Part shown: in pieces, positions 17,250-24,986 of the stretch | Layout of the letters: every line of letters starts with the position of its first letter | Numbering within the stretch: position 1 is the first letter of the stretch | NCBI GenBank assembly: GCA_943330235.2 | Contig: CALQGY020000017.1 | Span: forward strand, 1 to 43,241 | DNA: 43,241 bases | Direction of reading: 5' to 3' | DNA from: Candidatus Kuenenia stuttgartensis | Lineage (GTDB): Bacteria > Gemmatimonadota > Gemmatimonadetes > Gemmatimonadales > Gemmatimonadaceae | Translations under genes and position numbers: made by a program | The notes under the pieces: generated by a model | Seen by the model: the letters and a program-made list of their open reading frames with translations, nothing else | What the model was told of the DNA's origin: nothing | Database searches by the model: none

Positions 17250-18809
17250 ATGCAGATGACTCGATTTGTGCGAGCAGTCAGCGTGCTGGCGGCCATGGCC
17301 GTGGCAGGTTGCAACTCGCTCGAAGTAACCAACCCGAACTCGCCGGATGCCAAGCGAGCGCTCTCCGATCCGGCGGCCCTCGAGGCCGTCGCCGGCGGCA
17401 CCATGCGCACCTGGTTCAACCGCTATGACGGCTGCGAAGGCAACTGCGTGCTCGTCACGCAGGCGCAGACGTTCTCGGCGTCGTGGAACAACTGGAATAT
17501 GAATTTCTATTCCAGCATCGACGCCGACGGCAAGCGCCTCACGCGTCCGTGGCAGAACGATCCGGCCGCCGCCGGTCGGACGTCCATCGAAGTCCCGTGG
17601 GTGGGCATGTACTCCGCCATCTCCTCGGCGACCGACGTGCTCAAGGCCATTCGCGTCAACAAGGCCGTGATCAACAACACGGCCGACACGAAGCGCGCCG
17701 AAGCCGTGTCGGAGTTCATGCTGGGCGCCGGCTTGATGTACATCGCCCTCAACTACGACAAGGGCTACATCGTCGACGAAACGGTCGATGTCGGCAACCT
17801 GCAGTACTCCACGCGCAAGCAGATCCGCGATGCGGCGGTGGCCAAGCTCACATCGGCGGCCACGCTCGCGAATGCCAACACGTTCACCACGCCCGCGGGC
17901 TGGACGAACGGCATCAGCTACACGAACAAGCAGATCGCGCAGATCGCGAACACCATGGCGGCCATGACGCTGTCGTACTATCCGCGCAGTGCGGCGGAGA
18001 ATGCGACAGTGGACTGGGCGCGGGTGCTCACGCTGACGCAGGCGGGCATGTCGGCCGGTACGCCGGTGGACTTCGTCTTCGTCGGCGACGGCTGCTCCTC
18101 GTGGTGCCACGAAATGCTGTTGTGGTTTGATGGCATCGATGGTGGCCGCGTTTCCACGCGCGTCGCCAACCTGCTGGATCCGGCCACGCAGCGTCACCCG
18201 TATCCCACGGGCGGCAACGGCATTCCGAACTCGCCCGACAAGCGCTTGGGTGACGGCTCGTTTGGCGATGCGGACATCGTGGACGGTTTCGGCACCAACC
18301 CGAAGACGGCGAAGGCCGGCACCGATTTCGCGTACTCACGCGACGAAGTGTTCCGTCCCAGCCGTGGCATGTATCACCAGTCGAACATCGGCCATGTGCG
18401 CTATGATCTCACGGGCAAGCAGGATCCGTCCGGTATCTACGGTGGATACGGCCCGGCGCCGGTCATCACGGCCACGCAGAACGACCTGATGCAGGCCGAG
18501 GCGCTCATCCGCTCGGGTGGCGCGCTGGCCACGGCGGCCACGCTCATCAACAAGACGCGCGTTGGTCGTGGTGGATTGGCCGCCTCGTCGGCCGCCGATG
18601 GCGTTGCGGGACTGACCACGAAGCTCGGCTACGAAATGGAAATCGAGCTGCTGGGCCTCGGACCGGCGCCGTTCTACTGGCGTCGCCGCACCGACGGACT
18701 CCTGGACGGCACGCCGCGCGAAATGCCGGTCCCGGCCAAGGAGCTCGGCGTGAAGGGACAGGCGCTGTACACGTGGGGCGGTACCGGCCCGGCGAACTCG
18801 CCGCCGTGA
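17250..18809 (+). CDS. SusD/RagB-family substrate-binding lipoprotein
   Basis: This is a 519-residue SusD-like lipoprotein, the surface lid for the SusC-like transporter encoded just upstream. The lipobox gives Cys21 (MAVAGCNSLEVTNPNSPD), and the SLEVTNPN stretch is typical of the family start. The C-terminal part has the usual RagB/SusD helices (DLMQAEALIRSGGALATAATLINKTRVGRGGL, then YEMEIELLGLG). Two close cysteine pairs, CEGNC and CSSWC, suggest local disulfides and are not a standard SusD feature. A strong intrinsic terminator follows the stop, so the operon appears to be just this SusC/SusD pair. Confidence 0.92.
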   Translation: MQMTRFVRAVSVLAAMAVAGCNSLEVTNPNSPDAKRALSDPAALEAVAGGTMRTWFNRYDGCEGNCVLVTQAQTFSASWNNWNMNFYSSIDADGKRLTRPWQNDPAAAGRTSIEVPWVGMYSAISSATDVLKAIRVNKAVINNTADTKRAEAVSEFMLGAGLMYIALNYDKGYIVDETVDVGNLQYSTRKQIRDAAVAKLTSAATLANANTFTTPAGWTNGISYTNKQIAQIANTMAAMTLSYYPRSAAENATVDWARVLTLTQAGMSAGTPVDFVFVGDGCSSWCHEMLLWFDGIDGGRVSTRVANLLDPATQRHPYPTGGNGIPNSPDKRLGDGSFGDADIVDGFGTNPKTAKAGTDFAYSRDEVFRPSRGMYHQSNIGHVRYDLTGKQDPSGIYGGYGPAPVITATQNDLMQAEALIRSGGALATAATLINKTRVGRGGLAASSAADGVAGLTTKLGYEMEIELLGLGPAPFYWRRRTDGLLDGTPREMPVPAKELGVKGQALYTWGGTGPANSPP

Positions 18810-18840
18810 TCGTTCGACGAACAGCATGAGAGGGACACAG

Positions 18841-18880
18841 CGCGGGGCCGGGGATTCTTTCCCGGCCCCGCGTTTCTTTT
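18841..18880 (+). terminator. Rho-independent terminator of the SusC/SusD operon
   Basis: A perfect 12-bp stem, CGCGGGGCCGGG (18841-18852) with CCCGGCCCCGCG (18861-18872), encloses an 8-nt loop. The T-rich tail TTTCTTTT follows. It begins 31 nt after the SusD stop. Confidence 0.9.
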
Positions 18881-18950
18881 GACGCGGAGGACGCGGAGGA
18901 CGCAGAGGACATGGAGGGCACAGAGGGGCACAGTGGGGCGTAGAGGGGCG
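18881..18950. repeat. Tandem 9-nt intergenic repeat (GACGCGGAG units)
   Basis: Units of nine bases run directly after the terminator: GACGCGGAG twice, GACGCAGAG, GACATGGAG and GGCACAGAG, then decaying copies to about 18950. No coding function is visible. Read on the minus strand the unit is CTCCGCGTC, close to the units inside the VCBS gene at 11115. Confidence 0.75.
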
Positions 18951-19038
18951 CGCTGGGACGAGATGGGTCGCGGGGAGTGGCGCGTGGCGCTATCGTCTTT
19001 GGGTCGTGTTTATTGCCCACCCCTTGAGGACCGCTCGC

Positions 19039-20088
19039 ATGTCTCGATTTACCCGCCCGACACTTTGTGCCGCCGCGATCTCGGCCGTACTCGCCGCCGG
19101 TGCCTGCAGCATTCAGCGCAGCATGCCAACCGGTCAGACGGCCGCCTTCGACGATCATACGGCGCACATGATGCCCGCCGACCGCATGGCGCCCACGATG
19201 TCCCACGACGGGATGGCCGGCATGCAGCAGGGCGATCTCTCGCTACCGCCCAGCAACAACACCGCGGCCGCGCGCTTGGCGGCGTCGCCGCGTCATGGCG
19301 AGTGGGTGAAGATCTCCATGGGCGCCGGCTCGTCGGATTCCCTCATGGCGTGGGTGGTCTATCCGAGCACGAAGAAGAAGGCGCCCGTGGTGGTGGTGGT
19401 GCACGAGATTTTCGGCCTCTCCACGTGGGTGCGTGGTGTGGCGGATCAGGTGGCGGCCGAGGGCTTCATTGCGGTCGCACCTGACTTTCTGTCGCGTGTG
19501 CGCGGCGGCCCGACGTCGGTAGAGCTGAATGCGGATTCCGCGCGCAAGATCATCGCGGGCGTGAACGCGGATGAGCGCAATCGCGTGATCGCGGCCGCGG
19601 CGAATTACGCCATGATGCTACCGGCGGCGCAGCAGAAGTACGCGGTGATTGGCTACTGCTGGGGCGGACAGACCACGTTCATGCACACCATCAACGGTGG
19701 CCTGAAGGGCTTCTCGGGTGGCGTCGCGTTCTATGGCCTGCCCTACACCACGGGCGGCACGCCGGCGACGGCCACGACGGCCGCGGTGCCCGCGTCGCTG
19801 GATGTAGACTCGCTGCGCAAGATCAAGAAGCCGATCATGCTACTGAGCGGTTCGAAGGACGCTCGTATCGGCGCGGCGATGCCGGCGCTGGATTCGATCA
19901 TGAAGAAGATCGGCAAGACATACAGCGGCACCAACTACGAGGGCGCCGTGCACGGGTTCCTGCGCGCGCAGGCCGACCCAAACACCGCCAAGCGCAATGA
20001 AGCGGAAGAAGCGGCCAATCTCGCGGCCACCAAGGACGGCTGGCCCAAGACCGTCGCCTTCCTCAAGAAGAACCTTGGCGTGAAGTAG
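19039..20088 (+). CDS. Dienelactone hydrolase family lipoprotein
   Basis: This is a 349-residue alpha/beta hydrolase of the dienelactone hydrolase family, exported with a probable lipid-attachment Cys23 (AAGACSIQ). The Cys-Asp-His triad is visible: Cys207 in GYCWGG, Asp274 in GSKDARIG and His305 in GAVHGFLR. The oxyanion region VVVVHEIFGLSTW is also present. A Met/His-rich stretch after the signal (HTAHMMPADRMAPTMSHDGMAGMQQ) is unusual for the family and could bind metal, for example copper; that is inference. The start at 19039 is backed by TTGAGGA upstream. The gene overlaps the end of the convergent TolB-like gene by 26 bp. Confidence 0.9.
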   Translation: MSRFTRPTLCAAAISAVLAAGACSIQRSMPTGQTAAFDDHTAHMMPADRMAPTMSHDGMAGMQQGDLSLPPSNNTAAARLAASPRHGEWVKISMGAGSSDSLMAWVVYPSTKKKAPVVVVVHEIFGLSTWVRGVADQVAAEGFIAVAPDFLSRVRGGPTSVELNADSARKIIAGVNADERNRVIAAAANYAMMLPAAQQKYAVIGYCWGGQTTFMHTINGGLKGFSGGVAFYGLPYTTGGTPATATTAAVPASLDVDSLRKIKKPIMLLSGSKDARIGAAMPALDSIMKKIGKTYSGTNYEGAVHGFLRAQADPNTAKRNEAEEAANLAATKDGWPKTVAFLKKNLGVK

Positions 20089-20818
20089 TACGCCGCGCGG
20101 AGACCAGTGCAGCCTGTGCGCGCGCGAAGGTGCTGTCGCGCGCCACGGCCTGCTGCAACAGCATCAGCGCCGGCGACGACCGTGCACGGCGCGCGGCGTA
20201 CATCCCGCGCAGGAAGAGGTCGTACGCGGCCCCGTCGCGTGTTCCGCGATCGACGACGACCACGGCGCCGGGATTCGGCGCCAGTTGCATCTGCCGCACG
20301 ATCGCCCGCGCGATGTCTTCGTGCACCGTGTAGAGCAGGCGCGCATCGCGGTCGTATTTCTCGTCCCAGAGCACCACGCCCGTGCGCGCATTCGTCAGCG
20401 CGGCCGTGACCCGCACTCGCGCGCCCGCGCGCGCCAGCGTCCCGGTGAGCACCGCGCCAGCAGGCACGGCGCCAGCAGGCACCGCGCCGATTGCGGCGGT
20501 GTCAGCCCCCGCCGCAATCACCGGCGCCACGACGCGCAATCCAGGCGTCGCCGACAGCGCGTGCGCCACTTCAAACGCCACGCCCTCAGCCAGATACGCG
20601 TTCGCGGTATCGTCGGCCGACAGAACGAAGGGCATCATGCCCACCGAGGCATCGGACTCCACCGCGGAGCGCGGCACCGTGGCGCGCCGGAGAAACCACG
20701 CCATCAACACGACCGTGAGCACGCTGGCCAGCACGATCAGCACGCGCACGGACGCGGCCAAACGCGTCACCGATTGGGAGTTCGCGTGCGGCGACACGTC
20801 GGGGGTTGGGTCGCTCAT
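20063..20818 (-). pseudogene. Truncated TolB-like/TPR membrane protein
   Basis: A 251-residue product is predicted. A short cytoplasmic start is followed by one membrane segment at about 24-45 (VRVLIVLASVLTVVLMAWFL). A TolB-like/FlgO-type domain comes next (MMPFVLSADDTANAYLAEGVAFEVAHALS, then VLTGTLARAGARVRVTAALTNARTGVVLWDEKYDR). The beginning of a TPR region (AYDLFLRGMYAARRARSSPALMLLQQAVARDSTFARAQAAL) then stops abruptly. The last nine residues are read antisense through the end of the dienelactone hydrolase gene. Relatives usually continue with several more TPR units and often carry an N-terminal kinase or DNA-binding domain, both absent here. It is called a pseudogene on that basis; a short functional protein is possible. 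An upstream ATG at 20863 is an alternative start. Confidence 0.6.
20454..20483. repeat. 15-nt direct duplication in the TolB-like gene
   Basis: GCGCCAGCAGGCACG and GCGCCAGCAGGCACC lie head to tail, giving the repeated pentapeptide VPAGA in the translated minus strand. Confidence 0.75.
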
Positions 20819-20983
20819 ACGGCGCGGCGGCGTGCAGACGCGGCGCGGGGGTCCGGCAGGCAATTGGGCATGCGGGAGATATCCACGGTTACACGCGGTC
20901 CCGCCACCCGCGAAGGGTCGCCTCCGTCGATATCTTGCGCCGCGCGCGTCGTCCGGCGGCGCCCCCTCTCACCTCCCCTGATC

Positions 20984-21991
20984 ATGAACCGTGCGGTACC
21001 CGCGTGGCGCAGCCTCTGTCGTGCGACCGCGTTGCTGGGCGTGTGGGCGTGCGGTGCAGAGCCGCGGTCGCCCACATCGCCGCCCACTCCTACGCCTCCC
21101 GTGGCCACCGTCTATACGCCGGGCCAGTCGTATTTCGGGCGCAATGGGTACGTGGAGTACATCGCAGGCAACGCGCCGGTCATTCTCACCGCGCCACATG
21201 GCGGCACGTTGACCCCCGCGTCCATTCCGGATCGCACGGCGGCCGCCTGCGGCGGCAGCGCCACCACGGTGACCGACCTGAACACGGCGGAGTTAGTACG
21301 AACCATGCAGCAGCGCTTCTATGCGCGCTTCGGGGTCTATCCGCATGTAATCATTTCCCTGCTCGCTCGGCGCAAGCTCGATCCCAATCGCCTGCTGCTG
21401 GAGGGGGCGTGCGGCAACGTCACGGCGCAGGGTGCCCTCGAGGATTGGCATGGTTTCATCGACCTGGCCAAGAGCGCGGTGCTACAAGCCAGTGGGAAAG
21501 GCTGGTACATGGACATGCACGGCCACGCGCATACGATCCAACGCCTCGAGCTGGGCTATCTGCTGGCCGATGCGGATCTCGATCGCACGGATGCCGCGTT
21601 GGATGCCTCCTCGACATTCGAGGGCACCTCAAGCATCCGCACCCTGTCGCTGCTCTCCCCGCTGCCCTTTTCGGCGCTGCTGCGCGGCCCCTCAAGTCTG
21701 GGCACGCTCTACGCGAACAACGGCTTCCCGGCCGTGCCGAGTGCAACCGACCCGCGCGTGAACGGCACCGACTATTTCAACGGCGGCGACAACACCGCGC
21801 GACACAGTTGCGGCGCGGGGGCCAGCGCGCTGGGCGGCGTGACCGGCGGCAATATCTGCGGCGTGCAGATTGAATCCAATTTCACCGGGGTGCGCGATAC
21901 CCCCGCCAGCCGCGAGCGATTCGGCGATGTCACGGCCCTCGTACTCGACGCGTATCTGCGTGAGCACTGGGGGCTGCGACTCCAACCGTGA
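20984..21991 (+). CDS. Exported N-formylglutamate amidohydrolase-like protein
   Basis: This 335-residue protein has an N-terminal export signal, possibly a lipoprotein signal with Cys23 (GVWACGAEP), and a Pro/Thr-rich linker. The body resembles the N-formylglutamate amidohydrolase fold, a zinc-dependent family related to carboxypeptidases. Visible motifs are ILTAPHGG (His72), LLARRKLDPNR with the paired basic residues and Asp/Asn, and YMDMHGHAH (His179, His181, His183), followed by the late VQIESNF with a candidate catalytic Glu. Cytoplasmic family members act in histidine breakdown; export and the lack of other hut genes argue for a different amide or peptide substrate here. The start at 20984 follows a weak ribosome site. 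Confidence 0.7.
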   Translation: MNRAVPAWRSLCRATALLGVWACGAEPRSPTSPPTPTPPVATVYTPGQSYFGRNGYVEYIAGNAPVILTAPHGGTLTPASIPDRTAAACGGSATTVTDLNTAELVRTMQQRFYARFGVYPHVIISLLARRKLDPNRLLLEGACGNVTAQGALEDWHGFIDLAKSAVLQASGKGWYMDMHGHAHTIQRLELGYLLADADLDRTDAALDASSTFEGTSSIRTLSLLSPLPFSALLRGPSSLGTLYANNGFPAVPSATDPRVNGTDYFNGGDNTARHSCGAGASALGGVTGGNICGVQIESNFTGVRDTPASRERFGDVTALVLDAYLREHWGLRLQP

Positions 21992-22030
21992 GCGGCATGT
22001 GAGCGGCGCCTGAGCTGTTGCCGCGCGCCG

Positions 22031-23542
22031 TTACTTCAGTGCGTCCAATCCGCCCAACAGGCGACTGAAGAATCCGACGGCTTTGGCATAATCGGCCACG
22101 GCCAGCCGCTCGTTGAGTCCGTGGATGCGCGTGAAGTCGCCGTCACCCATGGGGATGGGGAGAAAACGATAGACCTTCGTGGAATGCGGCCCCCAGTACT
22201 TCGCGTCGGTGCCCCCCACCACGAGATAGGGGAGCACGGGGATGGATTCCCCCGGGGCCATCGCGCGGATGGTGGCGGCGATGAGCTGATAGGCCGGCGA
22301 TTGCGTATCGGAGACCGGCGACGGATCAACTTGTACGCTATCGATGGGTTCGATCGCCATGAGCGTGTCGTTGATGACCGCGCGGACGCGCGCGGTGACC
22401 GTGGCGACCGTCTCGCCCGGCCGGATGCGGAAATTCACCACCGCCGAGGCCTCGGGCGGCAGCACGTTGTCCTTGATCCCCGCCGAGAGCATGGTCGGGG
22501 CCGTGGTGGTGTGCATCAGCGCCGCCGTTGAGGGCGCGGCTTTCAGCAGCTTGATCACCACCGACTCCGTAAGCCACAGATTGGCCAGCGCGAGGCGTTG
22601 CGTGAACGACACATACGGCGCCATCGCGTCGATCATGCCGCGCGTGGGCCCGTCGATGGAGTACGGGAAGGGATTGGTCTCGAGTGCCGTGATGGCGTGA
22701 CTGAGCGCGCCCACGGCCGTGCGCATACCGGGCATGGACGAGTGTCCGCCGCTGGCCGTCGCCCGCAGGCGCAGCGACACGTATCCCTTCTCGGCAATGC
22801 CCACCACGGCCGCGCGGCCACGCACACCGGGCACGAGGCCGCTGGACATAATGCCGCCCTCATCGAGCACCAGCGCGGGCTTCACACCGCGGGCGACCAG
22901 CGTGTCGACCATCGCGCGCGCACCGTATCGCCCGCCCACTTCCTCGTCGTGCCCGAACGTGAGGTACACAGTGCGCGGGGGTTGATAGCCACGGGCAAGC
23001 AACCCTTCCACGGCTTCGAGCGACGCGAGCACGGTGGTCTTGTCGTCCAGCGTGCCACGGCCCCACACGTAGCCCTCGGCCACATCACCCGAGAACGGCC
23101 CGTGCGTCCAGTCTTTGAGGTTGGGCGTCGGGACCGGCACCACGTCCATGTGGCCCATGATCACGACCGGCGCCGCCAGCGTATCGCGCCCCACCCACGT
23201 ATAGATCAGACTGAGTCCGGCGATTTTTTCGCGGCGCAACGTCCGGTGCACCTGCGGAAACGCCTGCTCGAGAAACGCGTGGAATCCGAGAAAGGCAGCC
23301 GTGTCGATGGGGGCGCCCGAGGCCGTCGAGACGGTCGCGAAGCGCACCGCGCCCGAGAGCCGCGTCGCGGCGAGGGCTGAGTCCACGGTGACGTCGCCGC
23401 GCGCGTCGGTGCCAGATGTCCCGGCGACCGGCGTGGTGGCCACGGGGGACGCCATCGGCGCGGGGACGCGCAGGGTTCGCACCACCATCACCGCGAGCAG
23501 GATCGTCGCCGCACCGATCATGATCAGGACAAAACGCTTCAC
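22031..23542 (-). CDS. Membrane-anchored M20 family metallopeptidase
   Basis: This is a 503-residue M20 zinc peptidase, similar in layout to carboxypeptidase S/PM20D1-type enzymes. An N-terminal anchor or signal (VKRFVLIMIGAATILLAVMVV) places the catalytic domain outside the cytoplasm. Metal and catalytic residues are visible: His131 in MGHMDVVPVP, bridging Asp166 in GRGTLDDK, and Glu200-Glu201 in GHDEEVGG. The dimerisation/lid domain follows at about 245-365 and a late ligand region near VVGGTDAKYWG. A GTG start at 23542 was chosen because CGAGGA precedes it by six bases; the longer frame to 23620 adds residues with no ribosome site. The 3' end converges with the amidohydrolase-like gene. 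Confidence 0.9.
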   Translation of the reverse strand: MKRFVLIMIGAATILLAVMVVRTLRVPAPMASPVATTPVAGTSGTDARGDVTVDSALAATRLSGAVRFATVSTASGAPIDTAAFLGFHAFLEQAFPQVHRTLRREKIAGLSLIYTWVGRDTLAAPVVIMGHMDVVPVPTPNLKDWTHGPFSGDVAEGYVWGRGTLDDKTTVLASLEAVEGLLARGYQPPRTVYLTFGHDEEVGGRYGARAMVDTLVARGVKPALVLDEGGIMSSGLVPGVRGRAAVVGIAEKGYVSLRLRATASGGHSSMPGMRTAVGALSHAITALETNPFPYSIDGPTRGMIDAMAPYVSFTQRLALANLWLTESVVIKLLKAAPSTAALMHTTTAPTMLSAGIKDNVLPPEASAVVNFRIRPGETVATVTARVRAVINDTLMAIEPIDSVQVDPSPVSDTQSPAYQLIAATIRAMAPGESIPVLPYLVVGGTDAKYWGPHSTKVYRFLPIPMGDGDFTRIHGLNERLAVADYAKAVGFFSRLLGGLDALK

Positions 23543-23548
23543 GGAATA

Positions 23549-23554
23549 TCCTCG
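23549..23554 (-). promoter_or_regulatory. Ribosome binding site deciding the GTG start of the M20 peptidase
   Basis: On the minus strand CGAGGA lies six bases before the GTG at 23542. Confidence 0.65.
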
Positions 23555-23627
23555 AAGGAGAGTGTGCCACTCCCATTGATGTTGCACGTGGTGCGCCGAG
23601 GCGGTAGTCCCCAATGACAATTCATTT

Positions 23628-23643
23628 CGGACATCGGTGTCCG
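23628..23643. promoter_or_regulatory. Small inverted repeat in divergent promoter region
   Basis: CGGACA-TCGG-TGTCCG is a perfect 6-bp inverted repeat about 200 bp before the FIST gene and 86 bp before the M20 peptidase start. It could be a regulator site or chance. The rest of 23555-23840 shows no gene and no convincing promoter. Confidence 0.3.
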
Positions 23644-23840
23644 TTGGTGGGGCTCGTTACAGTCGAGCCGCACGTCCGCCGACACTCGTCCATGAGTATC
23701 TGTCGAAAAGGTCGCAGAGTCTGCAGCGGCGCGTCACATTAGACCCACGTCTCTGGGCGCTTCCCCCACGCGTCGCGGCGACAGTGGCGTCCTCCGCTCG
23801 TGCCAGCGAGTCGTTTGTCCATCCTCCCCCTGAGATACGC

Positions 23841-24986
23841 ATGTCGATTCGAGTGGAACAACGGCTCTGGACCTCCCGCGACGGCTGGACCGTCCTCCCC
23901 GGATCGGCCGACGCGGCGGACGCCCAGTTGCTGCTGGTGTTCGGTGGCCGCGTCGCGCTGGAAGATGACGCGGCACGCGCCGCCATTCGCTCCGCGTTCC
24001 CGAGCGCCAACGTGGTGGGGTGCTCGACGGCCGGCGAAATCTGCGGGACGGACGTCTCGGACGACTGCGTGGTCGCCACCGCATTGCACTTCGAACACAC
24101 CGGCGTCCGGGTGGCCGTGGAGCCGCTCCCCTCGGCCATCGAAAGCGAAGCGGTCGGCGAACGGATCGCCCGCGCCCTGCTGGGCGACGGACTGACGCAC
24201 GTGCTGGTGCTGTCCGAAGGCGTGCACGTGAACGGCTCCGAACTCCTCGCGGGACTGCGCCGTGCGCTACCACCGTCGGTGGTCGTCACGGGCGGGCTGG
24301 CTGGCGATGGCGCCCAGTTCGAGCGGACGTATGTCTGGCACGACGATGCGCTTCTGGAGCGCCACGTGATCGCCGTGGGGCTGTATGGCGATCGCCTGCA
24401 CGTGGGCTACGGCTCGATGGGCGGCTGGGACCCGTTCGGACCGGAGCGCGTGATCACGCGTTCGGAAGGCAATGTGCTCTACGAGCTTGATGGTGGCTCT
24501 GCACTGGCGCTCTACAAATCGTATTTGGGCGCCTACGCGGGCGACTTGCCGTCGAGCGGCCTGCTCTTCCCGCTCAGCTTGCGCGGCGACGGCACGGGCC
24601 CCGGCGTGGTCCGCACCATCCTCGGCATTGACGAAGATGCTGGGAGCCTGACGTTCGCGGGTGACATCCCACAGGGCGGCGTGGCCCAGCTCATGAAGGC
24701 CAACGTCGACCGACTGATTGACGGCTCACAGGGCGCGGCCACAGCCGCTCACAATGTGATGGGTCAACACACGCCCGATGTCGCGCTCCTGATCAGCTGC
24801 GTCGGCCGCAAGCTCGTGCTCAAGCAGCGCGTGGAAGAGGAAGTGGAAAGCGTGCGCGAGGTACTGGGCGTAAATGTGCCGCTCTGTGGGTTCTACTCGT
24901 ATGGTGAGATAGCCCCCTTTACCGGATCGGTCCGGTGCGAGTTGCACAACCAGACGATGACCATTACCACCCTCGATGAACGCTGA
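23841..24986 (+). CDS. FIST domain sensory protein
   Basis: This is a 381-residue protein made of FIST_N and FIST_C domains. The N-terminal part shows ADAQLLLVFGG, NVVGCSTAGEICG and HVLVLSEGVHVNGSELLAGL with VVTGGLAGDG. The C-terminal part shows GSALALYKSYLG, AQLMKANVDRLIDG, ALLISCVGRKLVL and the ending VPLCGFYSYGEIAPF. FIST proteins are thought to bind small ligands, possibly amino acids, and to feed signalling proteins. No signal peptide is present, so it is probably cytoplasmic. Its stop overlaps the start of the downstream kinase by 11 nt, strong evidence that the two work as one sensor-kinase module. The start at 23841 was chosen because the longer frame adds only low-quality upstream sequence. 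Confidence 0.92.
   Translation: MSIRVEQRLWTSRDGWTVLPGSADAADAQLLLVFGGRVALEDDAARAAIRSAFPSANVVGCSTAGEICGTDVSDDCVVATALHFEHTGVRVAVEPLPSAIESEAVGERIARALLGDGLTHVLVLSEGVHVNGSELLAGLRRALPPSVVVTGGLAGDGAQFERTYVWHDDALLERHVIAVGLYGDRLHVGYGSMGGWDPFGPERVITRSEGNVLYELDGGSALALYKSYLGAYAGDLPSSGLLFPLSLRGDGTGPGVVRTILGIDEDAGSLTFAGDIPQGGVAQLMKANVDRLIDGSQGAATAAHNVMGQHTPDVALLISCVGRKLVLKQRVEEEVESVREVLGVNVPLCGFYSYGEIAPFTGSVRCELHNQTMTITTLDER

Noticed and set aside
18881-18950. Possible CRISPR array
   Set aside because: The units are nine bases long and contiguous with no spacers.
22004-22030. Inverted repeat CGGCGC/GCGCCG between the amidohydrolase-like and M20 genes
   Set aside because: Only six bp with no T-tract and overlapping the M20 stop; expected by chance at this GC content.
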